A stretch of DNA of 64,000 bases from Begonia masoniana (Eukaryota; Streptophyta; Magnoliopsida; Cucurbitales; Begoniaceae): contig CM039503.1 of NCBI GenBank assembly GCA_022432975.1, positions 55,922,466 through 55,986,465 of the forward strand. Direction: 5' to 3'. The notes beneath the pieces were generated by a model. That model was not told the origin of the DNA, did not search any database, and saw only the letters and a list, made by a program, of their open reading frames with translations. Both the position numbers and the translations under genes were made by a program. Every line of letters starts with the position of its first letter. Position 1 is the first letter of the stretch. Of this stretch, positions 1-11,145 are shown one piece after another.

Positions 1-578
1 CCCTGTCAGTGGTTTTTATGGTTAGGGTTTTCATGCAAATATCAATATCTCGTTTTCTGTGCTTTTTTTTTTTCGATTTTGTGCTCATTATACGGAAGGA
101 TTTGAAAAGGAGAGGGAATGAATGTTGTTAGGGAAAGCATTAGGGAACTCAAATAGAGTAGGTTGATTTAATTAATAAATTCCTCTTGAAATAAATCCAT
201 CTGTCCTCTTCCCCATTGTTGAGTTACTATCATCTTCCAGGTACTGAAATCAGATATCCAAACAAATGGGTCCTGATTTCTTCGAAAACGAAAGCTCATC
301 AACGGGGACCATAGCTTTGGATCTATGGATTGACCTTAATCATCTTCACTAATTAATGTTCCTAATCATCTCTACTTTGATCTAATCTTCCAAATAAACC
401 CATCACTTAATGAAAAATAAAGGAAAAACATTGGTTTATTGCTTCTACTGTTCATTCTTTCTGTCCATAATAGGAGACATTTCCACACACCTGGAACCAA
501 AACAAGATCACAAAGACCAACCCAACAGTTCAAAGTTGTGTTTTGTCTTTGGTTCCTAGTAAAACAACATAGCAAAAA
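1..578. other. Non-coding flank left of the gypsy element
   Basis: AT-rich sequence with no ORF that looks like a known protein on either strand. A possible splice acceptor followed by a short open stretch lies near 240-340, but I could not connect it to a gene. Five A bases at 574-578 form the left target-site duplication of the retrotransposon that starts at 579. Confidence 0.5.
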
Positions 579-946
579 TGACGCAGCGGAAATTGCAGAA
601 AATTATCGGAACTCACAAAAGCTGTTGAACCGCGCACGATTACCAGCAGTTGTCTTCTAAAATCTGTTGAATCGCGCACGATTACCAGATTAAAGGCATC
701 AATCTCAAACCCTAGAGAGAGTAGAAACTGGAAAAGAGGCAAACTTTCATTCAATTCAAAAACTGTCTCAACCCTAAAGAAAAGAAACTATTTATATCGT
801 CTTAAGAAAATTAAATAAATAACGGAATTAAAAGAAATAAAAATAATTGCAAAAACAACGATAAAAGTTATGGGCTCCGGAAGTCGGGCCTTCGCAAAGC
901 TCGATCTTGTTGCTCTAGAAAATCCAATGCGATTTGATCCACATCA
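579..946 (-). repeat. 3' LTR of the gypsy element
   Basis: This is the downstream LTR with respect to transcription on the minus strand. It contains the last 26 codons of the gag-pol ORF (868-946). An imperfect internal tandem repeat of about 22 bp (around CGCGCACGATTACCAG) occurs near 626-647 and 665-688. A TATA-like TATAAATA is read on the minus strand at 789-796. Confidence 0.95.
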
Positions 947-3900
947 TTCTCCCCAAGGACGAAAAAATTCGACCGCGAATTGTCAGCAGCATCATCATCA
1001 GAAGAGTCACCATGAAAAGGAATCAAATGCTTGACGTTGAACACATCGGCAGTGCGAATATGACTTGGCAACTTTAATCTGTAAGCATTTGGGTTGATCT
1101 TCTCGACGATTTCTAACGGTCCAAGCTTTTTGGAAGATAATTTGTTGTAATCCCCAACAGAAAAACGCTCCTTAGTGAGAACTGCCCATACGAAATCACC
1201 AACTTGAAATTCAATATGCCTCCGTTTCCGATCCGCCGCCTGTTTATATTTCTGACTTGCTTGTTGTAGGTTCTCATGAACTGTCTTGTGAACGTTCTGC
1301 AAGCTGCTCACAAAATCTTCCGCTTTTCCTTGTATCTTTGACTTGTTGGGCAGTATCATTAAATCAAGGGGGCCCCGGGGTAAAATCGAGTATACTATCT
1401 GAAAAGGGCTGAAACCAGTGCTGCGATTAACAGTATGGTTGTGGGCGAACTCAGCTTGACACAACTTTTGATCCCAGCTCTTCACATGTTCTCCGACCAA
1501 ACATCGCAATAGATTACCCAAGGACCTGTTAACAACTTCAGTTTGTCCATCTGTCTGAGGGTGGTATGCACTACTGAAGTTGAGCTGCGTGTTCACCATC
1601 TTCCATAAACTGCGCCAAAAATGACTAAGGAATCGAGTGTCTCTATCGGAAACGATAGAGGCAGGTAGGCCATGAAGTCGATAAATATCTCGAAAAAATA
1701 ATTGGGCAACATTAACAGCATCAGTAGTCTTTTTGCAGGGAATAAAATGAACCATCTTTGAAAAACGATCGACAACGACATAGATGGAATCATTACCTCT
1801 CTGAGTTCTGGGTAGACCCAATACAAAATCCATACTAATGTCGACCCATGGTTGAGACGGTATTGGCAGTGGCATGTATAATCCGGCATTAGTCGCAGCA
1901 CCTTTTGAAACCTGACATATTCGACACCGTTGTACATATCTCTCCACCTCCTTTCGCATACTGGGCCAATAATAGGAAGCTTGAATTAATTGGAGTGTTC
2001 TGTCTCTGCCAACATGTCCTTCATTATGTAGTTCATGGATTATTTTATCCCGCAGGCTGCACGCTGGAATATATAATTGATTTCCCTTAAATAAGAATCC
2101 ATTATGTAGCAGAAAATCTGAATTGTGACCCGTTTGTATATCACTCGCAATCCTCAAAAATAAAGGGTCAGTAGCAAGCATATCAGAAAAAGAATCCAGT
2201 CCAGATACCTCAACTCGCATGCTAACCAGTAGGTTATTGCGACGGCTCAGAGCGTCAGCAACTCTGTTCGTAAGGCCTGCCTTGTGTTTGACCACAAAGG
2301 TGAACTTTTGCAAGTAAGCCATCCATCTGGCATGTTTAGGGGAAACTTTATCCTGGCTGTGCAAATGTCTTAACGAATCGTGATCGGTGTATAATACGAA
2401 CTCCTTATGAAATAGATAGTGTCGCCAATGTTTTACTGCCTGCACAACTGCATAAAATTCCATATCATAAGTACTGTAATTAACTTTACCACCAGATAAT
2501 TTCTCGCTGAAATAAGCCACTGGCTTGCCGTTTTGGCTCAAGACAGCTCCAATTCCAACTTTCGAGGCATCAGTGTGTAGTTCAAATGGCTGCTGGAAGT
2601 CCGGCAATACCAAAATTGGTGCTGCAGTTAGTCGTGTTTTAATCAATTGAAATGCCTCGTCTGCCTCTGTAGTCCATATAAATTTTTCCCCTTTCATGCA
2701 GTCGGTCACAGGGGCCATGATACTACTGAAATGAGGAATAAAACGCCTATAAAAGGACGCCAACCCGTGAAAACTGCGTACTGCCGTAATCGAATCTGGT
2801 GTTGGCCAAGATGTAATCGCTTCAATCTTGCTCTCATCCATATGTAGGCCATCAGCTGATATCACATACCCCAAAAATAAAACCTTACGAGCCATGAATA
2901 CACATTTCTTGATCGTAGCATAAAACCGATCGTTGCGAAGTACACAAAGAATTTCTCGTAAGTGTTGTAGGTGTTCTTCGGGGCTTGCGCTGTAAATTAA
3001 AATATCATCAAAATATACAACCGCAAATTTTCCAATAAATGGCCTCAATAGCTGGTTCATCACTCGCATAAAAGTACTAGGGGCGTTAGACAGTCCGAAT
3101 GGCATTACTAGCCATTCATATAATCCCTCCCGAGTTTTAAAAGCAGTCTTCCATTCATCGCCAGGCCTAATTCGAATCTGATAGTACCCACTTTTCAAAT
3201 CAAGCTTGGAAAATATGGTAGCCCCACTAATCTGATCTAATAAATCATCCAGGCGTGGAATGGGAAATCTGTACCTGACTGTTATTTTGTTGATGGCCCT
3301 GCTGTCTACACACATACGCCAAGAGCCATCTTTTTTGGGAGTTAACAAAGCTGGTACAGCACACGGGCTCATGCTCTCCTTGATGTGGCCCTTTGCTAAT
3401 AATTCTTCAACCTGTCTGCGCAGTTCTTCATGTTCTTTAGGACTCATTCTATAATGTGGTTTGTTAGGCAATGCCGCGCCTGGTTCTAAATCGATGTGGT
3501 GCTGTATATTTCGCAATGGGGGTAGATGGTCAGGAAGATCATCAGGGAAAACATCGAAAAACTCCGTTAATAACGGCGCCACTTCCGCCGGAATTGTTGT
3601 CGAACCCGAGGTATCTTTTCCAATCAGCACAAATACAGTATCTGCAGCTTTCAGTTCATCCTCGAATTGAGCTAAAGATAGCATAGTGGTATTGCTCGCT
3701 AGATTTGTCGGTTTGTTTGGCATCAAAACCACTTTAATCCCATTGAAGGTGAAGCTGTAAGTATTTGCCTTTCCGTCATGTAGCACCTTACGATCGTACT
3801 GCCAAGGTCTCCCAAGCAACAAATGACACGCGTCCATATGGACTACGTCACACCATATTTCATCTCGATATTTAGCCCCAATAGAGATAGGAATTAGCGC

Positions 3901-5271
3901 GCGCTTAGAGACTGTCACCTCACCCCCTTTCTTAAGCCAGGCGAGTTTATAGGGTTTAGGATGCTTCTCCGCTTTAATCTGTAGCTTCTGAACTGCTTCT
4001 TCAGAGACTATATTTTCACAACTTCCCGCATCGATCACAAAACGACACACTTTGCCTAGAATCGTGCAGGTGGACTGGAAAATATTACTTCGCAACCAGT
4101 CATCGTCCCCCTGTATTTTTGGCGTTAAATAGGACCTTCGTACCACTAGAGCCACTCCGACATCTCCGGTAATAATTTCTTCCTCTTCTTGTTGTTCCTC
4201 ATCAAAGGTCGGATGTTCAGCCACAACGACATCTTCATTCTCACCATCATCAGTATCCGCAAATAGTGCCCGTTTGCCAACTCGCTTACAGTCTGACTGC
4301 CGATGACCAATTTCTCCACAAGCAAAACATTTAATGGTGCTGGTCGTGCCTCTTTGAAACTGAATATTGGCGGGTTTAGTGGCCGAAACCACTGTGCTGT
4401 TCGTGATGGAATTATGAGGCATTGTAGTTGAGCCGCCACTCGCATAAGTGCGACGGGTCTGTTTTTCCACCATTAAAGCTCGCTGATGCGCTTCGGAAAC
4501 CGACATAGGGTCAAACATATTCAGGGTGTCCTGAATCTGCAGCTTCAAGCCGCCGATATATCTCGCCACTAGTTGGTCGTCCGTTTCTTGAACTTCATTC
4601 CTGGCAACTAATTGATAAAACTCTGTAGTGTAGTCATCCACTGTTCGAGTGCCCTGCTTTAAATTCTGTAGTCGCTGATACAAAATTCTCTGATAATTAA
4701 ATGGGAGGAACGCAGCCCGCAGGTGTTTTTTCATCTTTTCCCAAGAGGTAATTTTCGACTTACCCGATCTATTGCGAGAGAGTTTCATTTGTTGCCACCA
4801 CGCTGTAGCTCTTCCTCGAAATCTAGTCGCTACTAGAAGCACTCGCTTGTCGTCCGGCACCCCTTTGAAATCCAAAATCTCATCGACTGTTGCCAACCAG
4901 TCAATAAATTCTTCAGCTTGAAGACTCCCATGGAATTCAGGAATTTCAGTACGCATCCCTGACTCCCAATGCCTCCTATCATCATCGATTGGAATCCTCT
5001 GTCTCCTTTGACGAACTTGAGGAATATCTTCGTCAGGCTCGGAATCCGCAAAATCGACCTCCTCGCGCCTCCCCTCTTGGCGCACTCCTCTATTTCGATG
5101 GTTCTGGTTTTCGAATAGCGCAGTCATCCTCGCTGTTAATTGATCCATAACCTGATCCAATCGCTGATCGACGATCTGGGCGATTCGTTCATCCAACCCC
5201 ACCTCGTTAGTGCGATCGTAAATTTCTTCAACCCGTTGTTGTCTCTGATTCTGATTTCTTCTACCCGCCAT
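868..5271 (-). CDS. Ty3/gypsy gag-pol polyprotein
   Basis: A 1467-residue uninterrupted polyprotein. A coiled, Arg/Gln-rich N-terminus is followed by a retrotransposon gag domain (about 115-280) and one CCHC zinc knuckle, CFACGEIGHRQSDC (about 313-326). The aspartic protease has its active site in VIDAGS (near 410). Reverse transcriptase has YFDDIL (near 751). RNase H begins near 896 with LHTDAS. Integrase has an HHCC zinc finger (about 1077-1122) and a D,D-E core with DRFSK, SDRD and HPQTDGQTE landmarks (about 1145-1240), then a GPY/F-like C-terminal region. No canonical chromodomain is visible; the tail is acidic and its last 26 residues are encoded inside the 3' LTR. That overlap is known for centromeric CRM-clade chromoviruses, so a CRM-like assignment is an inference. 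The ATG at 5271 lies 33 bp after the 5' LTR, which supports this start. Confidence 0.95.
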   Translation of the reverse strand: MAGRRNQNQRQQRVEEIYDRTNEVGLDERIAQIVDQRLDQVMDQLTARMTALFENQNHRNRGVRQEGRREEVDFADSEPDEDIPQVRQRRQRIPIDDDRRHWESGMRTEIPEFHGSLQAEEFIDWLATVDEILDFKGVPDDKRVLLVATRFRGRATAWWQQMKLSRNRSGKSKITSWEKMKKHLRAAFLPFNYQRILYQRLQNLKQGTRTVDDYTTEFYQLVARNEVQETDDQLVARYIGGLKLQIQDTLNMFDPMSVSEAHQRALMVEKQTRRTYASGGSTTMPHNSITNSTVVSATKPANIQFQRGTTSTIKCFACGEIGHRQSDCKRVGKRALFADTDDGENEDVVVAEHPTFDEEQQEEEEIITGDVGVALVVRRSYLTPKIQGDDDWLRSNIFQSTCTILGKVCRFVIDAGSCENIVSEEAVQKLQIKAEKHPKPYKLAWLKKGGEVTVSKRALIPISIGAKYRDEIWCDVVHMDACHLLLGRPWQYDRKVLHDGKANTYSFTFNGIKVVLMPNKPTNLASNTTMLSLAQFEDELKAADTVFVLIGKDTSGSTTIPAEVAPLLTEFFDVFPDDLPDHLPPLRNIQHHIDLEPGAALPNKPHYRMSPKEHEELRRQVEELLAKGHIKESMSPCAVPALLTPKKDGSWRMCVDSRAINKITVRYRFPIPRLDDLLDQISGATIFSKLDLKSGYYQIRIRPGDEWKTAFKTREGLYEWLVMPFGLSNAPSTFMRVMNQLLRPFIGKFAVVYFDDILIYSASPEEHLQHLREILCVLRNDRFYATIKKCVFMARKVLFLGYVISADGLHMDESKIEAITSWPTPDSITAVRSFHGLASFYRRFIPHFSSIMAPVTDCMKGEKFIWTTEADEAFQLIKTRLTAAPILVLPDFQQPFELHTDASKVGIGAVLSQNGKPVAYFSEKLSGGKVNYSTYDMEFYAVVQAVKHWRHYLFHKEFVLYTDHDSLRHLHSQDKVSPKHARWMAYLQKFTFVVKHKAGLTNRVADALSRRNNLLVSMRVEVSGLDSFSDMLATDPLFLRIASDIQTGHNSDFLLHNGFLFKGNQLYIPACSLRDKIIHELHNEGHVGRDRTLQLIQASYYWPSMRKEVERYVQRCRICQVSKGAATNAGLYMPLPIPSQPWVDISMDFVLGLPRTQRGNDSIYVVVDRFSKMVHFIPCKKTTDAVNVAQLFFRDIYRLHGLPASIVSDRDTRFLSHFWRSLWKMVNTQLNFSSAYHPQTDGQTEVVNRSLGNLLRCLVGEHVKSWDQKLCQAEFAHNHTVNRSTGFSPFQIVYSILPRGPLDLMILPNKSKIQGKAEDFVSSLQNVHKTVHENLQQASQKYKQAADRKRRHIEFQVGDFVWAVLTKERFSVGDYNKLSSKKLGPLEIVEKINPNAYRLKLPSHIRTADVFNVKHLIPFHGDSSDDDAADNSRSNFFVLGENDVDQIALDFLEQQDRALRRPDFRSP
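947..956 (-). other. Polypurine tract of the gypsy element
   Basis: Read on the minus strand this is a purine-rich run containing GGGGAGAA that ends directly at the 3' LTR border. This is the expected site for plus-strand DNA priming. It lies inside the open reading frame, because the polyprotein continues into the LTR. Confidence 0.75.
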
Positions 5272-5290
5272 GGATGTAAGAATCGTTTGT

Positions 5291-5301
5291 CTCTGATACC
5301 A
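5291..5301 (-). other. Primer-binding site (initiator Met tRNA type)
   Basis: On the minus strand the bases TGGTATCAGAG begin two nucleotides after the 5' LTR. This is complementary to the 3' end of plant initiator methionine tRNA, the usual primer for plant LTR retrotransposons. Confidence 0.9.
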
Positions 5302-5303
5302 AC

Positions 5304-5671
5304 TGACGCAGCGGAAATTGCAGAAAATTATCGGAACTCACAAAAGCTGTTGAACCGCGCACGATTACCAGCAGTTGTCTTCTAAAATCTGTTGAATCGC
5401 GCACGATTACCAGATTAAAGGCATCAATCTCAAACCCTAGAGAGAGTAGAAACTGGAAAAGAGGCAAACTTTCATTCAATTCAAAAACTGTCTCAACCCT
5501 AAAGAAAAGAAACTATTTATATCGTCTTAAGAAAATTAAATAAATAACGGAATTAAAAGAAATAAAAATAATTGCAAAAACAACGATAAAAGTTATGGGC
5601 TCCGGAAGTCGGGCCTTCGCAAAGCTCGATCTTGTTGCTCTAGAAAATCCAATGCGATTTGATCCACATCA
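5304..5671 (-). repeat. 5' LTR of the gypsy element
   Basis: Appears identical in length and sequence to the 3' LTR at 579-946. It should hold the active promoter. Its outer end (5671) lies about 305 bp beyond the stop codon of the cyclin D6 gene. Confidence 0.95.
5514..5521 (-). promoter_or_regulatory. TATA box in the gypsy 5' LTR
   Basis: TATAAATA is read on the minus strand about 210 bp upstream of the inner LTR edge. It is the only clear TATA element in the LTR and the likely core promoter for gag-pol transcription. Confidence 0.6.
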
Positions 5672-5976
5672 AAAAATAATAATAAATTGAAATTTAAAAC
5701 CATAAAAAAACCTTCATTTTTTCTCTGATCTTAGCTGAGCGATCTTGATAAGTTTGCAGAGATATTGCAGCAGCGGATTTTGTCCTTGAGATTTCAGCCT
5801 CATCTCACAAACCCATCTCCATTTTTCTTTTTTCTTTTTATTTTCTGCATTTTGTTTGGTATTTATTGAGCTACTGTCGCTCTCAACTGGGTCCAAGTGA
5901 TTAACTGCAGGGATGGATCAGTTTTTTGTTACTGCACCAGAAACAATAGAGCTGTAGATCGACTGATTCTTCTTCT

Positions 5977-7372
5977 CTAGGCATCTCTCTCTGCTCTTGG
6001 ATTGATTCTCTCTGTGCCTGTTTCACTCAGACTTTCACTCTCCGAGCTTGTAAAATGGCCGTCTAAGACATTCACCGGTGTATCGGAGCTCCGACCGATT
6101 TCCAAAACTGACTCGTACCCGTTTATCACTACAACTTGCATTGCATTAAAACATCGAAACAAGTCGTCCTGTAAAAGAAAATTTCAGACAGTGATGATTG
6201 CATTTTGGTAAAGGAATGTCCATCGTCCAGCTAAGTGGACAAAGATGGATGGCGATGCATTATCTAGATTAGTACGTCCAAAATCTCGTCAATTTAATAC
6301 AATATTTTTCTGAAAAGTGAAGAAAAAATTGGAAAAGTAAGTGAGTATTTACTTTATGTACGTATGAACAACTAGAAATTGATGTTCTGAAGGATGGATA
6401 TTGTAATGGGAATAGTTCGTGAGAAGCTGAAAGCAAAGCACATGCAGCAATGGCGGATGGTTTGAACTCCAAGAGCTTAATCTCTGCAAAAAGAAAAAGT
6501 AATGATGTTCTTTCGTGATGGAAGCTCTTTAGTTTTAACGGGGTTTTACCAGTTTGAGCGCTGAAGATGATTTCAGTAGCTCGAGCTTTGAGCGCCTGGG
6601 TCAATGACGGATGCTTTTGTTCGAAAAGAGAGAAGAAAAATGGAATGAAAGAAAAGGGAGTGATAGAGCGCATTCGCCATTTTAAAGCTCCCAATATCAG
6701 AACTTCCATTCTCTTTATTGTTCGTTTGTCGAATATTAAACCTCCATAGCCCTGTTCCAGAAATAATCAAACTTTAATTGTTTTCATATGAACTCCCATG
6801 ATGAAGAAGACAAATAATAATAATAATTACGTTTGGAACCTGGAAATCAGCGAGGGAGAATTTAGATTTCTTCATCTTCGCAGCTAATGAAACACAAGAG
6901 ACTGCAAGAAGTCTTAAAACCCATGGTTTTGATTCCTAAATATTAGCCAAAAGATCTGATTAAGATAATGCTCTTAAACAGAAAGCAAAGAAGACGAAGA
7001 AGAAGAAGAAGAGATTACTGGTATTCCTTGGTTGGACAAGAACCGATCGAGATAAGTGATTGCGAGATATGCCAACAGAGGATCATAGTTGCAGCAGCTC
7101 TACAATCAACAACGGCCGACAATATCAAATACAGGAAAAAGAAAATGAAAACAATAAACCCACCATTTTCTCCACAAAGAAAAACAATTTCATACCTGGG
7201 AAATTAAAGAAATGGCTTCTCGTCTGATAGAGAAATCAGAATCAGAAGATTGAAGAGACTGAACGTAAGATTCTGATGGCATGTGATCAGATTCGAGGAG
7301 AAAGAGAGAGGCAAGGGTATCAGATTGAAGGTCGTGAAAATATTTTAATGGGTTTTCGAGATCGAACTCCAT
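5977..7372 (-). CDS. CYCD6;1: Cyclin D6;1 (D-type cyclin), six exons
   Basis: The gene is read on the minus strand with exons 7372-7196, 7099-7019, 6935-6840, 6751-6550, 6483-6353 and 6168-5977. All junctions are GT-AG, the phases match, and the product is 292 residues (Arabidopsis CYCD6;1 is about 300). The start MEFDLENPL, the cyclin-box stretches YLAITYLDRFLS, KPWVLRLLAVSCVSLAAKMKK and ILGALKWRMRSITPFSF, and the C-terminal NVLDGHF segment all match CYCD6;1. No LxCxE retinoblastoma-binding motif is seen, as expected for this subgroup. In Arabidopsis CYCD6;1 acts in the nucleus with CDKs and is switched on by SHORTROOT/SCARECROW for formative root divisions; that role is inferred here by orthology. 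The gene looks intact; the young gypsy element lies in its 3' flank. Confidence 0.93.
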
Positions 7373-9469
7373 TGATGAGAATGCGGAAGGTCAGCTATGA
7401 GTAAGGTTGAAGAAGATAGAGCACGCAAGGCATTGTTTAAAGGGCACCAGAAAAAGCTGAGTTTTTTGCTGTCTTCCTTAAAAGAAGTTCGATACTTAAA
7501 CTTCACTCTTTGCACCCCATTCTCTCTCTCTCTTGTAGGACTCTACATTGACTCTGTTTCTCTCTCTACCTCCTTATCTCTCTATGTTCTTGGAGATGGG
7601 GATGAGAGAGAAGGATTGGTTGGAGGCTAATCAAAAGTAATTGACTTTTGTGTTGGACTTCTTTGCTGTACTCTCGAGTCTTCAGTTCTAATCAAATCCA
7701 TAATCTTTCCTTTTTAACTTTCATTATCAAGAAGATTATCTCAATTGGAATTCAAATCGATTTAATGAGAGGACGTTCTGCCTAATCTTGTTATTTAGAG
7801 ACTCACATTCGTGCTTAACTTCACTAATCAAGTTATCAATTCATGAAAACAGATCAGAATACTTTACAAGCATTCTACGAGTGTATAATTCATAAAAAAA
7901 TTAGAATTAAACTGATGATTAAATAATGTAGTAACATAATATGTCCTCTATAATTGTATACTATGATATCATGTCATTGGATTATACATAAAAGCTCGCA
8001 ATGTGACAAAAATGATAGAACAAAATTATAAATTTTATCCGGTCTAAGAACAAACCTACTATAGATCACCGTGGGTTATAGTTACGCGTTACGGGTCGCG
8101 GGAGTCCTTGCAGCATAAACATTATTTATTTCATATAGTTTTACATAAGATTTTTAGGGGGCTTTATATATTTGTCACACATACAAGTTCTTCTTTGTAT
8201 TTCGATTTTGACTGTGCATTTCTCTCATCTACAGATGATTTTATATATTTACTAGGGTTTTTTTTACTTAAAATACAAGTGTTCGTTTTTTCGTATTTGC
8301 ATTTTATTATTCAATTATGATACATTAATAGTTAAATAAAGAGCATAGGTTTTCTTTACATAAGGCTTTCAATCAGCGTAGGCTCCACAACTCAACAAGA
8401 GAGGGTATTTGAAGATATGTTTGAAAGAGTCCAAGCTTCATAGTAAACCATGTAACTACAAGTGAAATTCTTCAAAAGTCGACTGAGCCATTCTATGCAT
8501 CCAAACATTACCACCGAAGGGAAGAGTGTCAAATAGTATAAAACAACGTAGCATTTTTTTCCACGTAAAAATAATATTATAAATAAATAATAACCTAATT
8601 TTATGGTCTAGTCCAAGTCGCATGCCTAAACGCCATTACATTCTTTATCTATTTTTCTTGATTTGTGTGACTGCAAACCAGGTTCATTGCAAGAGACTAA
8701 TTAATGGTTGTTTGATATGTTCTAAGTACCATCGTAAAATCTTAGTGACACGACTGTAATCCTGCACTTAAGCACCTAAATTTTGGGTCGATATTGTCTG
8801 TTTTGACATGTGAGTTACAGGGACATCTCCTCTACGTTTATCCTGACCATAGATTATATAATATTAGTATTGGACCACTTCTATTTAAATCCACTGGTCA
8901 GAATTGGATGGAACATCGTGAATAATGGTCAATGCAGTATTTAATGGTCAAATATATATAGAGTATTGGAACGTGAGTAGTAGATTAAAGTAGGCTTGTT
9001 GTTATTTACTTTAAAAACAGGCATGAACATTGAAGCATTTAGAAGTTCATCCTCGGTAGACATTAATGCAAGTGATAATAATACTTGTTTACGCTGATTT
9101 CTTTCGAGAATTCTCAAACTGCTTGACTCACGTTGTTATTTTGTTTTATCTATAAAGTCAAGCGTGTCTTAACTCAAAATATACAATTTAGTTTAGATTC
9201 TATACTTTAGTTGAAAGAAGTTCACGAGTAGGGTAAATTGAGTACAAAGGCAATGAACCCAATGTTTAGTTATAATTGGGTTTGGAGAAAGTTGGATTCT
9301 TGAGGGGGTGCCTTCAAGTTTACTCCATTCTTTTGGGTAATTTTTACTTTTCTTACTTCCTTTTGCTTTCCTAAGTTTTTGTTCTCTTCTGCATTGGTCC
9401 CGGAGAAAGCGTAAAGAAAACAATGTAGGAAGCCAATTCTTTTACTCTTTACCAGCCACACACTTTCAT

Positions 9470-9473
<4 letters not shown>

Positions 9474-9513
<40 letters not shown>
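9474..9513. repeat. CT dinucleotide microsatellite
   Basis: An uninterrupted CT run of about 40 bp, with shorter CT runs just downstream. Confidence 0.95.
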
Positions 9514-9515
<2 letters not shown>

Positions 9516-9660
9516 CCTTATCTCTCTCTGACATGCAAATAAATAGATGGGTAAGTAAGTGGCAATATGAAATGTACTTACTATGATGGATTAGATTACG
9601 GAATTGAGATTTGACAATTGGATGAAATAGTTAGGCATGCTTCGAAAAGATAATGTAGAT

Positions 9661-9663
<3 letters not shown>

Positions 9664-9702
<39 letters not shown>
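9664..9702. repeat. GA dinucleotide microsatellite
   Basis: An uninterrupted GA run of about 39 bp. Together with the CT run about 150 bp upstream it forms an inverted pair of microsatellites. Confidence 0.95.
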
Positions 9703-9705
<3 letters not shown>

Positions 9706-9938
9706 CACTTGATGATTGCATATTTCACGCGAATCCACCCATACAGATAAACATATCATCATAATATATTATTATTGTGTGCATGTAGGCATTGAAGCGG
9801 CCCTTCTGTGTTCCTCTTAACACAATTATAATAAGTGAACCTTCCATGGAATCCATTATTTTCAATGATTAATTTCTGTCCATTAATCATTGTTATTATA
9901 TACATATTTCAATTACTAGAAATGTTTATTAAAAAATA

Positions 9939-10419
9939 GGGTAAATAACAAAAAATAAAAAATAAAAAAAAAATCTTGAACTATGAACTCATTGACAAAA
10001 TCACCATTAAATTATTATTTTGTTAATAAAACAAACCTCAGTTTCTTTTGATGAATTCTGTTATGTATTTTCTTAATTTTTGATAATTATATGATTCAAA
10101 GTGACAGACAAAAGATGTTGTGGAGTTGAAAGAAATAACGATCAAATCACTTAATCTTACAATCACTTAGTCGATTTGGTTGAAATCGCCGGTGGGAGGT
10201 CGAGAGGTTTTAGGATTTTTCTTCCCGCACGGGAGGAGAAAGAGCTAATGTTCTACTTTATACTCGCGCAAAACGAGAGACTGTTCTTTAGAACAGGAGC
10301 CCACTAAAGTTTGTTTTGTTAACCATGTGATAGTTTGAGGTCAATTTTATTAACGAATACAATTTAAAGCCGATTTTGTTAATAACGTCATAGTTCAGGG
10401 TTTTTTTATTATTTATCCT
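9939..10419. mobile_element. Mutator-like MITE, 481 bp
   Basis: The ends form long imperfect terminal inverted repeats: the left starts GGGTAAATAAC and the right, reversed, starts AGGATAAATAA. Both continue through a CTTGAACTATGA / CCTGAACTATGA-like block. Flanks carry an imperfect 9-bp duplication (TAAAAAATA / AAAAAAATA), the size typical of Mutator-like elements. No transposase is present. An internal stem around the GTTCTTTAGAAC motif is shared with the larger nest at 21.8 kb, so both belong to one family. Confidence 0.75.
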
Positions 10420-11145
10420 AAAAAAATATAAAAGTGGGTCAGGCCAGAAGCGACGGGCTTTCACTTGATATCATCCTTCGAAGGATGAGAGTGCCTGTTC
10501 TGCTCTCTCCCGATCTTCTGCACTGGGTTGTGCTAAGCCCATTTGACAGCAAATCATAATTTTCCGAACTTGTTGCTGCTTGTTATCAGTCCATTTCTAA
10601 GTCTTTCTGAGAGAGAGAGAGAGAGCGAGACAGAGACAGAGAGAAAGGGCGCCCTATCCAGCAACTTTTGTAATTCAATCGTCTGAGACGCGAGAGTATT
10701 CTAACTTGCATTTCCATTCATTCACAACATTAGAGCACGAAAAATCAGCAAATCTTCGATAGCTTCCGCTACCATGGCTTCCACCTCTCTTTCCTCTGCA
10801 ACTTCCTCTCAGGTATCACTCTCTTCATTCCATCTCAACAAAAGTTGCTTCCTTTTCTGCCGATTGATAGATTGTGGAAATGGTTTTCAGATATGCTCGG
10901 GCAAGGTTGCAGCTTTTTGTCAATCGCAAGCTCTTCTGGTCAAAATCAATTGAACCCAGATGGTAAAGAAGGGAAAAGGAATGAGAATCAGTTGCCAAGC
11001 CACCAGTATGCCGGCCGATCGAGTTCCGGATATGGGTAAGAGACAGCTTATGAACCTTCTTCTCCTTGGTGCTATTTCACTTCCCAGTGCCACCATGCTG
11101 GTCCCTTATGCTGCGTTCTTCGTCCCACCTGGGTGGCTGGGTCAG

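Larger units (their letters stand above)
579..5671 (-). mobile_element. Complete Ty3/gypsy LTR retrotransposon, recently inserted
   Basis: The element has two 368-bp LTRs (579-946 and 5304-5671), each running TG to CA, which read the same base for base by eye. It is flanked by a 5-bp duplication AAAAA at 574-578 and 5672-5676. A primer-binding site matching initiator-Met tRNA lies two bases inside the 5' LTR, a purine tract abuts the 3' LTR, and a single gag-pol ORF is unbroken. Order of domains (gag, protease, RT, RNase H, integrase) is the Ty3/gypsy order. Identical LTRs plus an open frame indicate very recent insertion and possible autonomy. It lies about 305 bp beyond the CYCD6 stop codon, on the same strand. 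Confidence 0.96.
7373..9938. other. Intergenic region with CYCD6 promoter and microsatellites
   Basis: No convincing coding sequence. The first few hundred bases should be the CYCD6 promoter and leader; CT-rich tracts lie at 7520-7585. The rest is AT-rich and holds two dinucleotide microsatellites, listed separately. Bases near 8730-8830 resemble, weakly and in reverse, the dispersed repeat found elsewhere in the window. Confidence 0.5.

Noticed and set aside
5714..5896. A 60-codon minus-strand ORF after CYCD6
   Set aside because: It follows the CYCD6 stop, is Lys- and Asn-rich low-complexity sequence and fits a 3' UTR.
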